Source: Candidatus Gastranaerophilales bacterium (GTDB lineage: Bacteria; Cyanobacteriota; Vampirovibrionia; Gastranaerophilales; Gastranaerophilaceae). Taken from it: a stretch of DNA of 64,000 nt. The notes beneath the pieces are model-generated. The model saw only the letters and a list, made by a program, of their open reading frames with translations, made no database searches and was not told the origin of the DNA. The number at the start of each line of letters is the position of its first letter. The first letter of the stretch is position 1. Positions 16,776 to 25,512 of the stretch are shown in pieces. The position numbers and the translations under genes were made by a program. Location: positions 47,777 through 111,776 of the forward strand of contig CALVHA010000004.1 of NCBI GenBank assembly GCA_944327255.1, written 5' to 3'.

Positions 16776-18275
16776 ATGACAGAACAAAAAAATCATGAGC
16801 CGAATTCGGCAAAAGATCAAATCAGACAAACAAGAATCCAAAAACTTGCTGATTTGGCTGATAAAGGAGTAAATCCGTATCCTTATGTCTTCGACAAAGA
16901 TATAGATGCAGCTGATTTACAAGAAAAATATAAAGATCTTCCCGCTGGAGAAGAAACCGAAGATGTATATTCTGTAGCTGGACGTGTTATGGCTATCAGA
17001 AACACAGGAATGTTCATTGACCTGATGGATGCATCCGGAAAAATCCAAATATTTTCACACAAAGAAAACCTATCCGAAGATCAAATGAAAATTTTAAAAT
17101 TAATTGATATCGGAGATATCGTAGGATTTACAGGTACAGTAAGAAGAACTCCTAGAGGAGAATTATCAATTAAGTCAACATCATTGACTTTACTATCTAA
17201 ATCATTACTACCTTTGCCTGAAAAATTTCATGGTCTTACAGACGTAGAAACAAGATACAGACAAAGATATGTTGATATGATTGTAAATGAAGATGTAAGA
17301 AAGACTTTTAGAACAAGAAGCTTAATTATTCAGAAAATTAGAGAATATCTAACAAAACAAGGCTTTTTAGAAGTTGAAACACCAATGCTTCATCCACAAG
17401 CAGGTGGCGCTAATGCAAGACCTTTTATCACACACCACAATACACTTGATATGGATATGTTCTTGAGAATAGCTCCGGAACTATATCTAAAAAGATTAAT
17501 GGTTGGTGGCGTAAGTGAAAAAATATTTGAAATTAACAGAAGCTTTAGAAACGAAGGTATTGATGTACGTCACAATCCGGAATTTACAATGATGGAACTT
17601 TACCAAGCTTATGTTGATTACAATGAAATGATGAAATTAACAGAAAATCTAATTTCAACAGTAGCTCAAGAAGTTCTTGGAACAATGAAAATTACTTATG
17701 GAGACAAAGAAATAGATCTTACACCTCCATGGGACAGAATGACAATGATCGGTGCAATTAAAGAAAAAACCGGCATAGATTTCTCAACTTGTTTCACAGT
17801 AGAAGATGCTAAAAACAAAGCTAAATCTCTAGGAATAGATCCTGAAGATTGTGACAATTGGGGCAAGGTTATTGACTTAATTTTTGAGGAAAAAGTTGAA
17901 CCTACACTTATTCAACCAGTACACATAATTGATTACCCTAGAGATATATCACCTTTAGCAAAAGTTCACAGAGACAACGACAGATTAACTGAACGTTTTG
18001 AGACTCGTATTAATGGATGGGAAGTAGCAAACGCATTTTCTGAATTAACAGATCCTATCGATCAAAGAATGAGATTTGAAGCTCAAGCTCTTGCAAAAGC
18101 CGGTGGTGACGAAGAAGCGATGGAAATTGATGAAGATTTCATTTGCGCACTTGAACACGGTATGCCTCCTGCTGGCGGACTTGGAATCGGTATAGATAGA
18201 ATTGTTATGTTACTAACTAATTCTCCATCTATCAGAGATGTAATTGCATTCCCAACACTAAAGAAAAGACAATAA
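16776..18275 (+). CDS. lysS: Lysyl-tRNA synthetase, class II
   Basis: LysS charges tRNA-Lys. The 499-residue protein has an N-terminal OB-fold anticodon-binding domain (VAGRVMAIRNTGMFIDLMD), then the class II catalytic core. Motif 1 lies around FLEVETPMLHPQAGGANARPF, motif 2 is FRNEGIDVRHNPEFTMMELY and motif 3 is GLGIGIDRIVMLLT. The length and ending (LKKRQ) are typical. AAGGAAG precedes the ATG and a TATAAT box lies about 40 nt upstream. Codon use here is slightly more AT-biased than in neighbours, as expected for a highly expressed gene in this genome. A strong terminator follows directly. Confidence 0.97.
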   Translation: MTEQKNHEPNSAKDQIRQTRIQKLADLADKGVNPYPYVFDKDIDAADLQEKYKDLPAGEETEDVYSVAGRVMAIRNTGMFIDLMDASGKIQIFSHKENLSEDQMKILKLIDIGDIVGFTGTVRRTPRGELSIKSTSLTLLSKSLLPLPEKFHGLTDVETRYRQRYVDMIVNEDVRKTFRTRSLIIQKIREYLTKQGFLEVETPMLHPQAGGANARPFITHHNTLDMDMFLRIAPELYLKRLMVGGVSEKIFEINRSFRNEGIDVRHNPEFTMMELYQAYVDYNEMMKLTENLISTVAQEVLGTMKITYGDKEIDLTPPWDRMTMIGAIKEKTGIDFSTCFTVEDAKNKAKSLGIDPEDCDNWGKVIDLIFEEKVEPTLIQPVHIIDYPRDISPLAKVHRDNDRLTERFETRINGWEVANAFSELTDPIDQRMRFEAQALAKAGGDEEAMEIDEDFICALEHGMPPAGGLGIGIDRIVMLLTNSPSIRDVIAFPTLKKRQ

Positions 18276-18282
18276 ATAAACT

Positions 18283-18319
18283 AAAAAGTGACCGAAAGAT
18301 AATCTTTCGGTCACTTTTT
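18283..18319 (+). terminator. Rho-independent terminator after lysS
   Basis: A near-perfect stem GTGACCGAAAGAT/ATCTTTCGGTCAC with a minimal loop, flanked by A5 and T5. The glycosyltransferase gene starts 15 nt later, so that gene needs its own promoter or readthrough. Confidence 0.9.
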
Positions 18320-18333
18320 ATCTGATAAGAAAA

Positions 18334-19194
18334 ATGAACATTAAAAACTTTTTTATTAAACGATTTAATCTAATAATCGATAAATTAAAAAAAAATTACA
18401 AAAACAAATTGGCAATAGCAGCAATCATAAAGAATGAGGCGCCATATATAAAGGAATGGATTGAATACCATAAACTTGTTGGAGTAGAAAAGTTCTACAT
18501 ATACGACAATGAAAGCACAGATAACACTAAAGAAATTCTTTCTGCATACATTAAATCAGGAGAGGTTATATACAAAAGTTTTCCTGGGGAACGAATGCAA
18601 TGTAAAGCATACAATCACGCGGTAAAAAATTATAAATTCGAATGTAAATACATAGCATTTATCGATATTGATGAATTTATACTGCCACTTACCAACAAAA
18701 ATATTTTCGAAACAGTAGAAGATAAACTTAAAGGAAACCCTAAGACAAGCGGATTAGCAGTACAATGGTTAATTTTTGGTTCTTCAGGACATAAAACTCA
18801 GCCTAACGGACTTGTCATTGAGAATTATACATTATGCGCTCAGGAAGAATTTGATTACAACAAATACGTAAAAACAATAGCAAACCCAAGAAAAATAAAT
18901 TATTTTACCGACCCTCATTTTCCAGTTTATTATAAAGGTTTTCATAACATAAATTCTAACGGAGAAATAATTAAAGGTTCTGAAACAAATAATAAAAGAT
19001 GCTATAAAGATATTCGAATCAATCATTATTTTACAAAATCTTATGAAGAATTCATAAGAAAAAGAGAAAGAGGGCGCTCAACATCAAAAGGTAAACATGA
19101 AATGTCCGCATTTTACAATAATGATAAAAATGATATTAAAGACTTAAAAATTATTGAATATGCAGAACAATTAAAAGAAAATTTATACAAATAA
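18334..19194 (+). CDS. Glycosyltransferase family 92-like protein
   Basis: A 286-residue cytoplasmic, GT-A-type transferase. LAIAAIIKNEAPYIKEWIEYHKLVGVEKFYIYDNESTDNT is the characteristic opening of GT92/GT2-type proteins, and YIAFIDIDEFILP holds the D-x-D metal and sugar-nucleotide site. Later segments fit the GT92 pattern (KCIKHPFRPxx-like region, here KTIANPRKINYFTDPHFPVYY, and IRINHYFTKSYEEFIRKRERG). Such enzymes add hexoses to surface glycans; the acceptor is unknown here. The start sits 15 nt after the lysS terminator with only a weak AAGAAAAA ribosome site. A convergent terminator separates it from the HU gene. Confidence 0.75.
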   Translation: MNIKNFFIKRFNLIIDKLKKNYKNKLAIAAIIKNEAPYIKEWIEYHKLVGVEKFYIYDNESTDNTKEILSAYIKSGEVIYKSFPGERMQCKAYNHAVKNYKFECKYIAFIDIDEFILPLTNKNIFETVEDKLKGNPKTSGLAVQWLIFGSSGHKTQPNGLVIENYTLCAQEEFDYNKYVKTIANPRKINYFTDPHFPVYYKGFHNINSNGEIIKGSETNNKRCYKDIRINHYFTKSYEEFIRKRERGRSTSKGKHEMSAFYNNDKNDIKDLKIIEYAEQLKENLYK

Positions 19195-19226
19195 AAAGGC
19201 AGTTATAATTAAATAACTGCCTTTTA
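19193..19226. terminator. Bidirectional terminator between the GT92-like gene and hup
   Basis: AAAAGGCAGTTAT pairs with ATAACTGCCTTTT around a 6-nt loop, with A and T tracts on both sides. Confidence 0.85.
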
Positions 19227-19246
19227 AAGTTTTCTAAAAACTCAAA

Positions 19247-19525
19247 CTATTTACCGTTAACAATAGTTTTGAATTTTTTACCAGCTGAGAAAGCAGGAAC
19301 TGTCTTAGCAGGGATTTTGATTTCCTTACCAGTTTGAGGATTTCTACCAGTTCTAGCAGCTCTTTTTCTAGCTTCAAAAGTACCAAAACCAACTAAAGTA
19401 ACTTTTTTACCTTTAGCTACAGTTTTTTGCACAGTTTCAACCCAAGCGTTGATAACTTCTGCAGCTTCTTTTTGTGATACGTTAGCTTTTTTAGCAACTT
19501 CTTGTACTAATTCTTCTTTGTTCAT
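19247..19525 (-). CDS. hup: DNA-binding protein HU
   Basis: A 92-residue histone-like protein that bends and compacts DNA. It carries the HU signature GFGTFEARKRAARTGRNPQTG at about 47-67, the intercalating proline region (KIPAKTVPAFSAGKKFK) and a typical first helix (NKEELVQEVAKKANVSQKEA). AAGGAG lies upstream of the ATG, and a promoter TTGCGC-16-TATAAT is seen at 19558-19585. It is transcribed as a single gene, leftward. IHF-type subunits have different arm motifs, so HU is preferred. Confidence 0.96.
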   Translation of the reverse strand: MNKEELVQEVAKKANVSQKEAAEVINAWVETVQKTVAKGKKVTLVGFGTFEARKRAARTGRNPQTGKEIKIPAKTVPAFSAGKKFKTIVNGK

Positions 19526-19557
19526 TGTAAAACTCCTTTTCTTATTTGTACTTCCTT

Positions 19558-19585
19558 ATTATAGCTAATATTTTATTTTGCGCAA
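19558..19585 (-). promoter_or_regulatory. Promoter of hup
   Basis: Read on the minus strand: TTGCGC at 19580-19585, a 16-bp spacer and TATAAT at 19558-19563, about 33 nt before the HU ATG. Confidence 0.65.
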
Positions 19586-19734
19586 GTATCATTAAGCAAA
19601 TTTAACAATTATTAGCCTAAAAAACATCTGATTGTTGGATATTTGGACTAAAAATTGATACAAAACGTTAAAAATTCTACATTTTTTTTTGTTTTTTGAT
19701 ACAATATTAAAGGAATTGATAGGTTTAGGGATTT

Positions 19735-21075
19735 ATGAAAGAAAGAATTCTACTATTTACAATATTTTTTGGCTTGGGAATATTTTTGTATATATTCCAA
19801 AATTATTTTAATACTATATGGGGACTGGCATTTTTATGCGTTTTAATGACAATATATGCAGTATTCTCAACCCTTGCTTACAGTTTTAAAAGAAGAATAT
19901 TAAAAAAATATCCGGAAGTAATAAATAAAGATTTCAAACCCTTTGTAACAGTCATGATTCCGGCTCATAACGAAGAAACTGTTATTGAAAATACTGTAAC
20001 TAATATTCTCTCAATGGATTATGAGGACTTTGAAGTAATAGTAATTGATGACAGAAGTACAGACAATACAGCTTCTGTTATAAAAGAATTAGAAAAAAAG
20101 CATAAAAAGGTTACTGCACTGATCAGGACTCCTGATGCATTTCCAGGCAAATCCGCGGTTTTAAATGATGCATTAAAACTTGCCAAAGGGGATGCCATTC
20201 TTGTTTTTGATGCAGATGCTACAGTTGATGCTGACTTTTTGAGTAAACTTGTTCCAAAATTAGAGCCTAAAGACGTAGGAGCGGTTCAAGCTAGAAAAGT
20301 TATAAGAAATAAAAACTACAACCTCCTTACAAGATGCCAGAACAATGAATATACACTTGACAGCTACATGCAGGTTGGAAGAGATTCTGTAAAGGGAGCA
20401 GTTGAATTAAGAGGAAATGGAGAATTAATAAAACGTGCAGCTCTTGAAGACATCGGAGGATGGAATAACTATACAATAACAGACGATTTGGACATGTCAA
20501 CACGCCTGCACATAAAAGGATGGGATGTACGTTTTTGTATTGATACAGTTGTATATGAAGAGGGGATTGCTTATATATGGCCTCTTTTTAGGCAACGTAG
20601 AAGATGGCTTGAAGGAACTTTGAGAAGATATCTTGAATATTCGGGCGAAGCTCTGCGTTCAAAGGATATGTCACTCAGAGCAAGGGTTGATATGACTGCA
20701 TATATTTCTGAATGTATTATGCCTTTGTGGTGTGTCATGGAAGTATTAATAAGGGCATTCAAGGTACTAGCAAAAGATGCACCTCCACATATGCTTTATT
20801 CCTCTATAATTATAAGCTGCGCAATAGGGGTTGGATTTTTTCTTGCGTTAAGATATGCCTTGAGAAGATATGATAACTTTACAAGATTAGAAGCAGTTAG
20901 AGACTCTATTATAACGAGTGTATATCTATTAATAATATGGTTCCCTCTTGAACTGTTTATATGTTGTAAAATTCTGTTCTTTAAAAAAGACATGAATTGG
21001 GGAAAAACCGCCCATGGACTAATAATGGAAGAAGAAAAACATATTCAAAAAGAAAAAGAAAAAATAAGTACATAA
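19735..21075 (+). CDS. Processive family 2 glycosyltransferase, membrane-bound (PgaC/BcsA-like)
   Basis: An inner-membrane polysaccharide synthase of the hyaluronan/cellulose/poly-N-acetylglucosamine type. Two N-terminal helices (about 4-24 and 28-50) precede the GT-A domain, which has PAHNEETVIENT, the VIDDRSTDNT motif, the DADATVD metal site, the TDDLDMSTRLH acceptor/catalytic site and RQRRRWLEG (the QxxRW signature of processive enzymes). Three to four C-terminal helices follow, with a charged tail. The 446-residue length suits this group. The substrate cannot be deduced. A TACAAT box lies about 40 nt upstream and the ribosome site is a weak TTTAGGGAT. apt follows after 27 nt. Confidence 0.8.
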   Translation: MKERILLFTIFFGLGIFLYIFQNYFNTIWGLAFLCVLMTIYAVFSTLAYSFKRRILKKYPEVINKDFKPFVTVMIPAHNEETVIENTVTNILSMDYEDFEVIVIDDRSTDNTASVIKELEKKHKKVTALIRTPDAFPGKSAVLNDALKLAKGDAILVFDADATVDADFLSKLVPKLEPKDVGAVQARKVIRNKNYNLLTRCQNNEYTLDSYMQVGRDSVKGAVELRGNGELIKRAALEDIGGWNNYTITDDLDMSTRLHIKGWDVRFCIDTVVYEEGIAYIWPLFRQRRRWLEGTLRRYLEYSGEALRSKDMSLRARVDMTAYISECIMPLWCVMEVLIRAFKVLAKDAPPHMLYSSIIISCAIGVGFFLALRYALRRYDNFTRLEAVRDSIITSVYLLIIWFPLELFICCKILFFKKDMNWGKTAHGLIMEEEKHIQKEKEKIST

Positions 21076-21102
21076 TAATTATAAATAGAAATGGAGAAAA
21101 GA

Positions 21103-21633
21103 ATGATTACAACAATAGATAATGTCAAAGATAAAATCCGAAGCATACCTGATTTCCCTAAAAAAGGAATTATTTTTAGAGATATAACAACAGCACTAAA
21201 AGATCCTGAGACTTTAAGAACAATAGTTGACTATCTGTGCAATCAGTTTAAAGATATAAAAATAGACTACGTTGCAGGGATTGAAAGTAGAGGTTTTATA
21301 TTTGGAATGCCTATTGCATACCATCTAAATGCAGGTTTTGTACCTGTACGAAAACCCAATAAACTCCCTGCAGAAACTATTTCTCAAGAATACGAATTGG
21401 AATATGGGACTGATAAAATTGAAATTCACAAAGATGCATTTGGGGAAGGAGATAATGTTTTAATTATTGATGACCTGCTTGCAACGGGTGGAACAGCTGA
21501 AGCAGCATGTAAACTTGTCAAAAAAACAGGAGCAAACCTTGTCGGAGTTGGATTTTTAATTGAGCTTGAGGCATTAAACGGCAGAGAAAAACTTAAAGAT
21601 TGCGGGAAAATCGTTTCAATGCTTAAATACTAA
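21103..21633 (+). CDS. apt: Adenine phosphoribosyltransferase
   Basis: Apt salvages adenine to AMP using PRPP. The 176-residue protein has the N-terminal [15 protein letters not shown] flap, [10 protein letters not shown] and the PRPP-binding loop [17 protein letters not shown]. The second in-frame ATG at 21103 is chosen because the GGAG inside the first ATG codon context (21091-21102) makes a well-spaced ribosome site for it. Co-directional with the upstream GT2 gene and possibly co-transcribed. A terminator follows. Confidence 0.95.
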   Translation: MITTIDNVKDKIRSIPDFPKKGIIFRDITTALKDPETLRTIVDYLCNQFKDIKIDYVAGIESRGFIFGMPIAYHLNAGFVPVRKPNKLPAETISQEYELEYGTDKIEIHKDAFGEGDNVLIIDDLLATGGTAEAACKLVKKTGANLVGVGFLIELEALNGREKLKDCGKIVSMLKY

Positions 21634-21635
21634 CT

Positions 21636-21667
21636 AAAAAAAGCGGGATTTAAAATCCCGCTTTTTT
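21636..21667. terminator. Bidirectional terminator after apt
   Basis: AAAAAGCGGGAT/ATCCCGCTTTTTT stem around TTAAA, shared with the convergent unknown gene whose stop lies at its right edge. Confidence 0.85.
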
Positions 21668-22145
21668 ATCCTTTAAATTTGCTTATCTCTTCAAAATAAT
21701 GAGTCAAAGCAACATAACCCTTATATATTTCATTAGAAATTGTTGCATAACAATTAGCGTCAATAAATTTTAATTCTTTCATTCTGATTTCAATAATTCT
21801 GTCAGAATCAGCCTTAAGATTCAAATCCTGAGATGACGACCATTTTTGTAGGAGAGCCAGTTCCTCATACATTTGTTTCGCAGTGGTAAATTCAAGAGTA
21901 TTAAAATCATATTTCAACAATAACTCTTTTTCAGACTGGGAAATTCTGCTCTGAACAGCCTGAAATTTATAAATACGCTTAATAACAATATAATTATCAG
22001 CAACACGCTTATGCGAATAAGGTATAATATTTTTTGCAAGCATTGCTGCATGAGAACGGGAAGTAAAAGAATCTTCCTGATTAGATAAAGCACTTTTAGA
22101 CGTTAAGTCAAAACCTGATTTTTTCTCTATAAGTTCTTCTATCAC
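21666..22145 (-). CDS. Unknown soluble helical protein
   Basis: A 159-residue protein without recognised domain, signal or membrane helix. The sequence is almost wholly amphipathic helix (IKRIYKFQAVQSRISQSEKELLLKYDF, FTTAKQMYEELALLQKWS), suggesting a small helical bundle. It starts with GTG at 22145, supported by a strong AGGAGG six nucleotides upstream. It lies about 97 nt downstream of the HD-GYP gene on the same strand, so the two may share a transcript, but there is no evidence of a functional link. Confidence 0.6.
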   Translation of the reverse strand: MIEELIEKKSGFDLTSKSALSNQEDSFTSRSHAAMLAKNIIPYSHKRVADNYIVIKRIYKFQAVQSRISQSEKELLLKYDFNTLEFTTAKQMYEELALLQKWSSSQDLNLKADSDRIIEIRMKELKFIDANCYATISNEIYKGYVALTHYFEEISKFKG

Positions 22146-22241
22146 CTGAACCTCCTGCTATATATTTTTTATAATAATATGACAATAGATAGAATTTGTC
22201 ATGTAATAAGGGCAAACTTTTAACAAAAATTAAGAATTTAC

Positions 22242-23030
22242 TTATGCTGTTTTTATTGTTGCAGAAAGAGCATTTTCGTCAGTATAGGATACAAGTGCGT
22301 TAAAAACTAGTGGATTAAATTTTCCCTGTCGCACATCAGAACGAATAATAGTCAAAGCTTGTTCTCTTGACATAGGTTCTTTATAAGGGCGTTTTTCTGT
22401 TAAGGCTGAATATTTATCAGCAATGGAAACAATTTGCAGATCCAAATCCGCAAAAAATTTACTGTCAACTTTAGGATACCCAGTTTTTTGAGCATTTTGG
22501 TGGTGGTGCCGTATCAAATATAAAACTTTAGGATTAATATTTGTATTTTTTAAAAGTTCATAGCCAAGCTCGGAATGTTTGTGCATTATTTCTGTTTCAT
22601 TCCTGCTAAGACTGGAATTTTTATTCAAGATCTCAGGCGGGATAAAAACCTTACCTATATCATGAAGATAAGCCGCATCCTTTATTGATTTTAAATCCGC
22701 TTTTAAGGCAAGTCCAAAAGGAAGATTCTTAACAATCCCTTCCGCAATTATTTGTGTATCACGAGCATGCCCAACAAGCAGGTCACTCAGAGATTTCATG
22801 TTTATGGAATAAGGAATATTAACACTTGAAAGAATTCGCTTAATACTAGGATTATCCTGAGAAAGCTTTTTTATCATACTTTCTGAGGTATATTTCATTG
22901 GAGTATTGCACTCAAATTTGTCATCAGTAAGCTGACATATCAGCTTTAAGTCTGATGACGGCGGAGGATTTACTCCGTCAATTTGAGGAATACTGCCCCA
23001 AAAAGGTATTTTATTAAAACTAATTCCCAC
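22242..23030 (-). CDS. HD-GYP domain protein (probable c-di-GMP phosphodiesterase or HD hydrolase)
   Basis: A 262-residue cytoplasmic protein. The HD-GYP-type domain fills residues about 90-255. GHARDTQIIAEGI supplies the first His, AAYLHDIGKVFIPPEIL the HD pair, KHSELGYELL the next His, and RHHHQNAQKTGYPK a variant of the HHExxxGxGYP signature (the Glu is replaced). SIADKYSALTEKRPYKEP is the usual following segment. Loss of the HHE glutamate could mean altered specificity. There is no receiver domain. The N-terminal 90 residues are unrecognised and begin GISFNKIPFWG, similar to the S-F-K-G-like starts of other proteins here. Start is GTG. Confidence 0.75.
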   Translation of the reverse strand: MGISFNKIPFWGSIPQIDGVNPPPSSDLKLICQLTDDKFECNTPMKYTSESMIKKLSQDNPSIKRILSSVNIPYSINMKSLSDLLVGHARDTQIIAEGIVKNLPFGLALKADLKSIKDAAYLHDIGKVFIPPEILNKNSSLSRNETEIMHKHSELGYELLKNTNINPKVLYLIRHHHQNAQKTGYPKVDSKFFADLDLQIVSIADKYSALTEKRPYKEPMSREQALTIIRSDVRQGKFNPLVFNALVSYTDENALSATIKTA

Positions 23031-23376
23031 TATTTTTCACACCAATAATTCACACTACTCTTATATAAAGTAGTTTTTTGCATGTCAATTGACTAAAATC
23101 ATATAGAAATTAACAATAATTTACAGAAAAATATAACAACATTTTAAAAATTTATTATATAATAATAAGATTTATTACAATTTATGTAAAAATTCTGTTA
23201 TATTCGTAGTAAAAAACTTGAAATATTATCATCTATTAAGTATGATAAATACACTTATTGTTAAAAAGTTTTTTTGTAAAAAAACTTAAGAATTTTACCC
23301 AAAAAGGCAATTTAGCATAAAAACTTTTTTTAATATGTATATGTGTAGTTAGTTATGAATAATCAAAAGTAGGGAT
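23031..23376. other. Intergenic, very AT-rich, with an A7/T7 inverted repeat
   Basis: No gene is visible in this 346-nt gap between the divergent HD-GYP gene and the 702-residue protein. It holds a perfect inverted repeat at 23266-23287 (AAG, seven T, GT, seven A, CTT) that could form a hairpin or an intrinsically bent site, and several TATAAT-like boxes. The gene at 23377 has a TAGGG ribosome site just before its ATG. Confidence 0.5.
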
Positions 23377-25485
23377 ATGGTAGTAAAAGCAATTAATTCG
23401 GCAAATTTCGAGACTCAAAAAAACAACAAACAAACAAATAGGAATCTTAATCCAAATAATAAGCCTTCCTTTAAGGGGATGGGAAATCCCATTGTAGCGG
23501 TTGCTGACGGATTAGACGCAGGTGGATTTATCGCATCATTTATCGCACAGGACGCTTTTGGTATGGCATTACCGCGTATTGCCGAAGGAGTAAACAGACG
23601 TCCTGTTAACCCAGAAACAGGGAAAAAAGAAGGGCCTTATAACTGGGCATTTGCCAGACGAGAAGGGATTAGAGAAATCTTAAGTGGTCCTAGTGCTTTT
23701 ATTATTCCTGCATTTATACTTAAATTTGTAAAAAAATACTCAGGAACAGCAAATAATGTTCCAGTTAATATGATTCAATTTTACGGAAATAACTTTAGAG
23801 ACTTTTTGGGTTCAAAAGAAGAACCGATAAAAGCGTTTGATGATGTTGCTACGTTAAGGAAAGATTTTTATAAAAATCTATTTAAAAATGTACTTAAAGC
23901 CTCAACTAATAATGGATTAAAAGCAGAGGAACTTGAAGAACTTGCGACATCATATATGCAACGAACAATAGAAATAGAAAATGTACCTGAAAAGCTTCAT
24001 AAAAATATATGGCAAAAAATTGCTGGCAAAAAAGTTGACGGTTCACCTGAAGATTTGACGGATCTTCTTCTGGAAGACTTTATGAAATTGAAGAAAAAAC
24101 ACGTTGACGCCTCAAATGATCCTTTAATAGCTGTTATGGATAATAACGGGAAAGACCTGCAGGTACCTTTTAAGAAAATGCTGTCGACTCTAAAAGATTT
24201 CACTGATGATGCAATAGATACAACTGTAAAAGTTGCAGAAAAACACAAAGAAAACTTTAAAGTAGAAGATTATATAAAACACTTCACAGCACACCGTTCC
24301 GGCTCAAGAATAATAACCAATGCAGGAATGTGGGGGGCTGTTGTAGGATTTTATGCATTGATACCTAAACTTTATTCTTTAGGTTTAAAAGGTAAAAACC
24401 CTGCATTTATGACTGAAAATACCGAGAATACGGAAAAACAAAACAATACACCAACTGCAAATAATGAAGTTAAGCAAAATGAGACTAAGCAGACAGTAAA
24501 AACAGAAGAAATAAATGCAAGTGCTCAAAAAACTACAAACCAGGAAGAGAAAAAAGAGGTTTCATTCCAAGGGAAAGGAACATTCTTTACTGATACAGCC
24601 GAAAGAGTGCTTAAGTCAGACAAATTGAACAACATTTTAGGAAAGTTTGAATTTGATAATGCCTCAATGTCTGTTATGGGCATGTTAACTTTATTGTTCG
24701 GTTTTTGTCTGCCTACAAGATTGGCGAATGCTCCGGATAAATATGATGTAAAAGAAACTTTAACAAGAGATATAACAAGCTTTGGTGCAATCCTGTTCGC
24801 TGCAAAAGCGATTGAAAGAGGATTTTCAGATATATTTGCAAAAATTACAGGCCTCGCACTTAACACAAAGACACCTGACCAGACAAAAAATCTTTGGAAC
24901 AGAATTAAAAGTTATTTCTCACCTTTCAATGGTGTGAATGTTCTAACAAATACCCAGTTAGCTTCTAAATATACAAATCTTCAAGATTACAAAGACGGAA
25001 TTAGCGGATTTTTCGATTTTCTAACAAACAATGGAGGTAATATTAAAAAAGTTCTGCTTAGAAATAAGGAAGTCGCTGACAATGCAAAAATTATTGTCGG
25101 AGAAGATATTAAAAATGCTAGTCTAGAAAAAATTACAAATGCATTCAAAAATATAACAACCGATGAAGCAAAACAAGCTGAACAAAATATTATAAACATT
25201 TTTAAAGACAAAAACAATCCGTTTGTTAAAGCGGCAAAAACACGCAACAGTTTATTCACATTCCTATCAACAATTGTACTTGTACCATCCTTTATGATAT
25301 GGCTCGCAAGAAAATGTGATAAAATGACAAGAGACGCACGAGCAAAAGATTTGGCAGAACAAAAAGAAGCAGAAGCTGCTCAAAAAACTGCACAAACTAA
25401 AAATACAGAACAAATTTCTCAGGTACAAAACACTGTAAAAGTTGCAACTGCCAAACCAACAATGGAAGGGTTCTTAAATAAATAA
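23377..25485 (+). CDS. Unknown large membrane protein with N-terminal PSFKG motif
   Basis: I do not recognise the family. The 702-residue product begins with a low-complexity Asn/Lys/Thr stretch ending in KPSFKG (30-34), followed by a glycine/alanine-rich region (NPIVAVADGLDAGGFIASFIAQD). Hydrophobic segments are at about 105-120, 316-335, 430-455, 470-485 and 625-645, with long charged soluble stretches between. A Thr/Asn/Gln/Glu-rich linker (about 350-395) contains a second SFQGKG element just after it (near 390), so the protein may be two related halves each introduced by an S-F-x-G motif. The C-terminus is a charged coiled-coil-like helix. It is a single gene with its own terminator. Confidence 0.65.
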   Translation: MVVKAINSANFETQKNNKQTNRNLNPNNKPSFKGMGNPIVAVADGLDAGGFIASFIAQDAFGMALPRIAEGVNRRPVNPETGKKEGPYNWAFARREGIREILSGPSAFIIPAFILKFVKKYSGTANNVPVNMIQFYGNNFRDFLGSKEEPIKAFDDVATLRKDFYKNLFKNVLKASTNNGLKAEELEELATSYMQRTIEIENVPEKLHKNIWQKIAGKKVDGSPEDLTDLLLEDFMKLKKKHVDASNDPLIAVMDNNGKDLQVPFKKMLSTLKDFTDDAIDTTVKVAEKHKENFKVEDYIKHFTAHRSGSRIITNAGMWGAVVGFYALIPKLYSLGLKGKNPAFMTENTENTEKQNNTPTANNEVKQNETKQTVKTEEINASAQKTTNQEEKKEVSFQGKGTFFTDTAERVLKSDKLNNILGKFEFDNASMSVMGMLTLLFGFCLPTRLANAPDKYDVKETLTRDITSFGAILFAAKAIERGFSDIFAKITGLALNTKTPDQTKNLWNRIKSYFSPFNGVNVLTNTQLASKYTNLQDYKDGISGFFDFLTNNGGNIKKVLLRNKEVADNAKIIVGEDIKNASLEKITNAFKNITTDEAKQAEQNIINIFKDKNNPFVKAAKTRNSLFTFLSTIVLVPSFMIWLARKCDKMTRDARAKDLAEQKEAEAAQKTAQTKNTEQISQVQNTVKVATAKPTMEGFLNK

Positions 25486-25512
25486 AAAGCTGATTTGAAA
25501 TCAGCTTTTTTT
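25484..25512. terminator. Bidirectional terminator after the 702-residue protein gene
   Basis: AAAAAGCTGATTT/AAATCAGCTTTTTTT stem, shared with the convergent SDR gene whose stop lies at its right edge. Confidence 0.85.
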
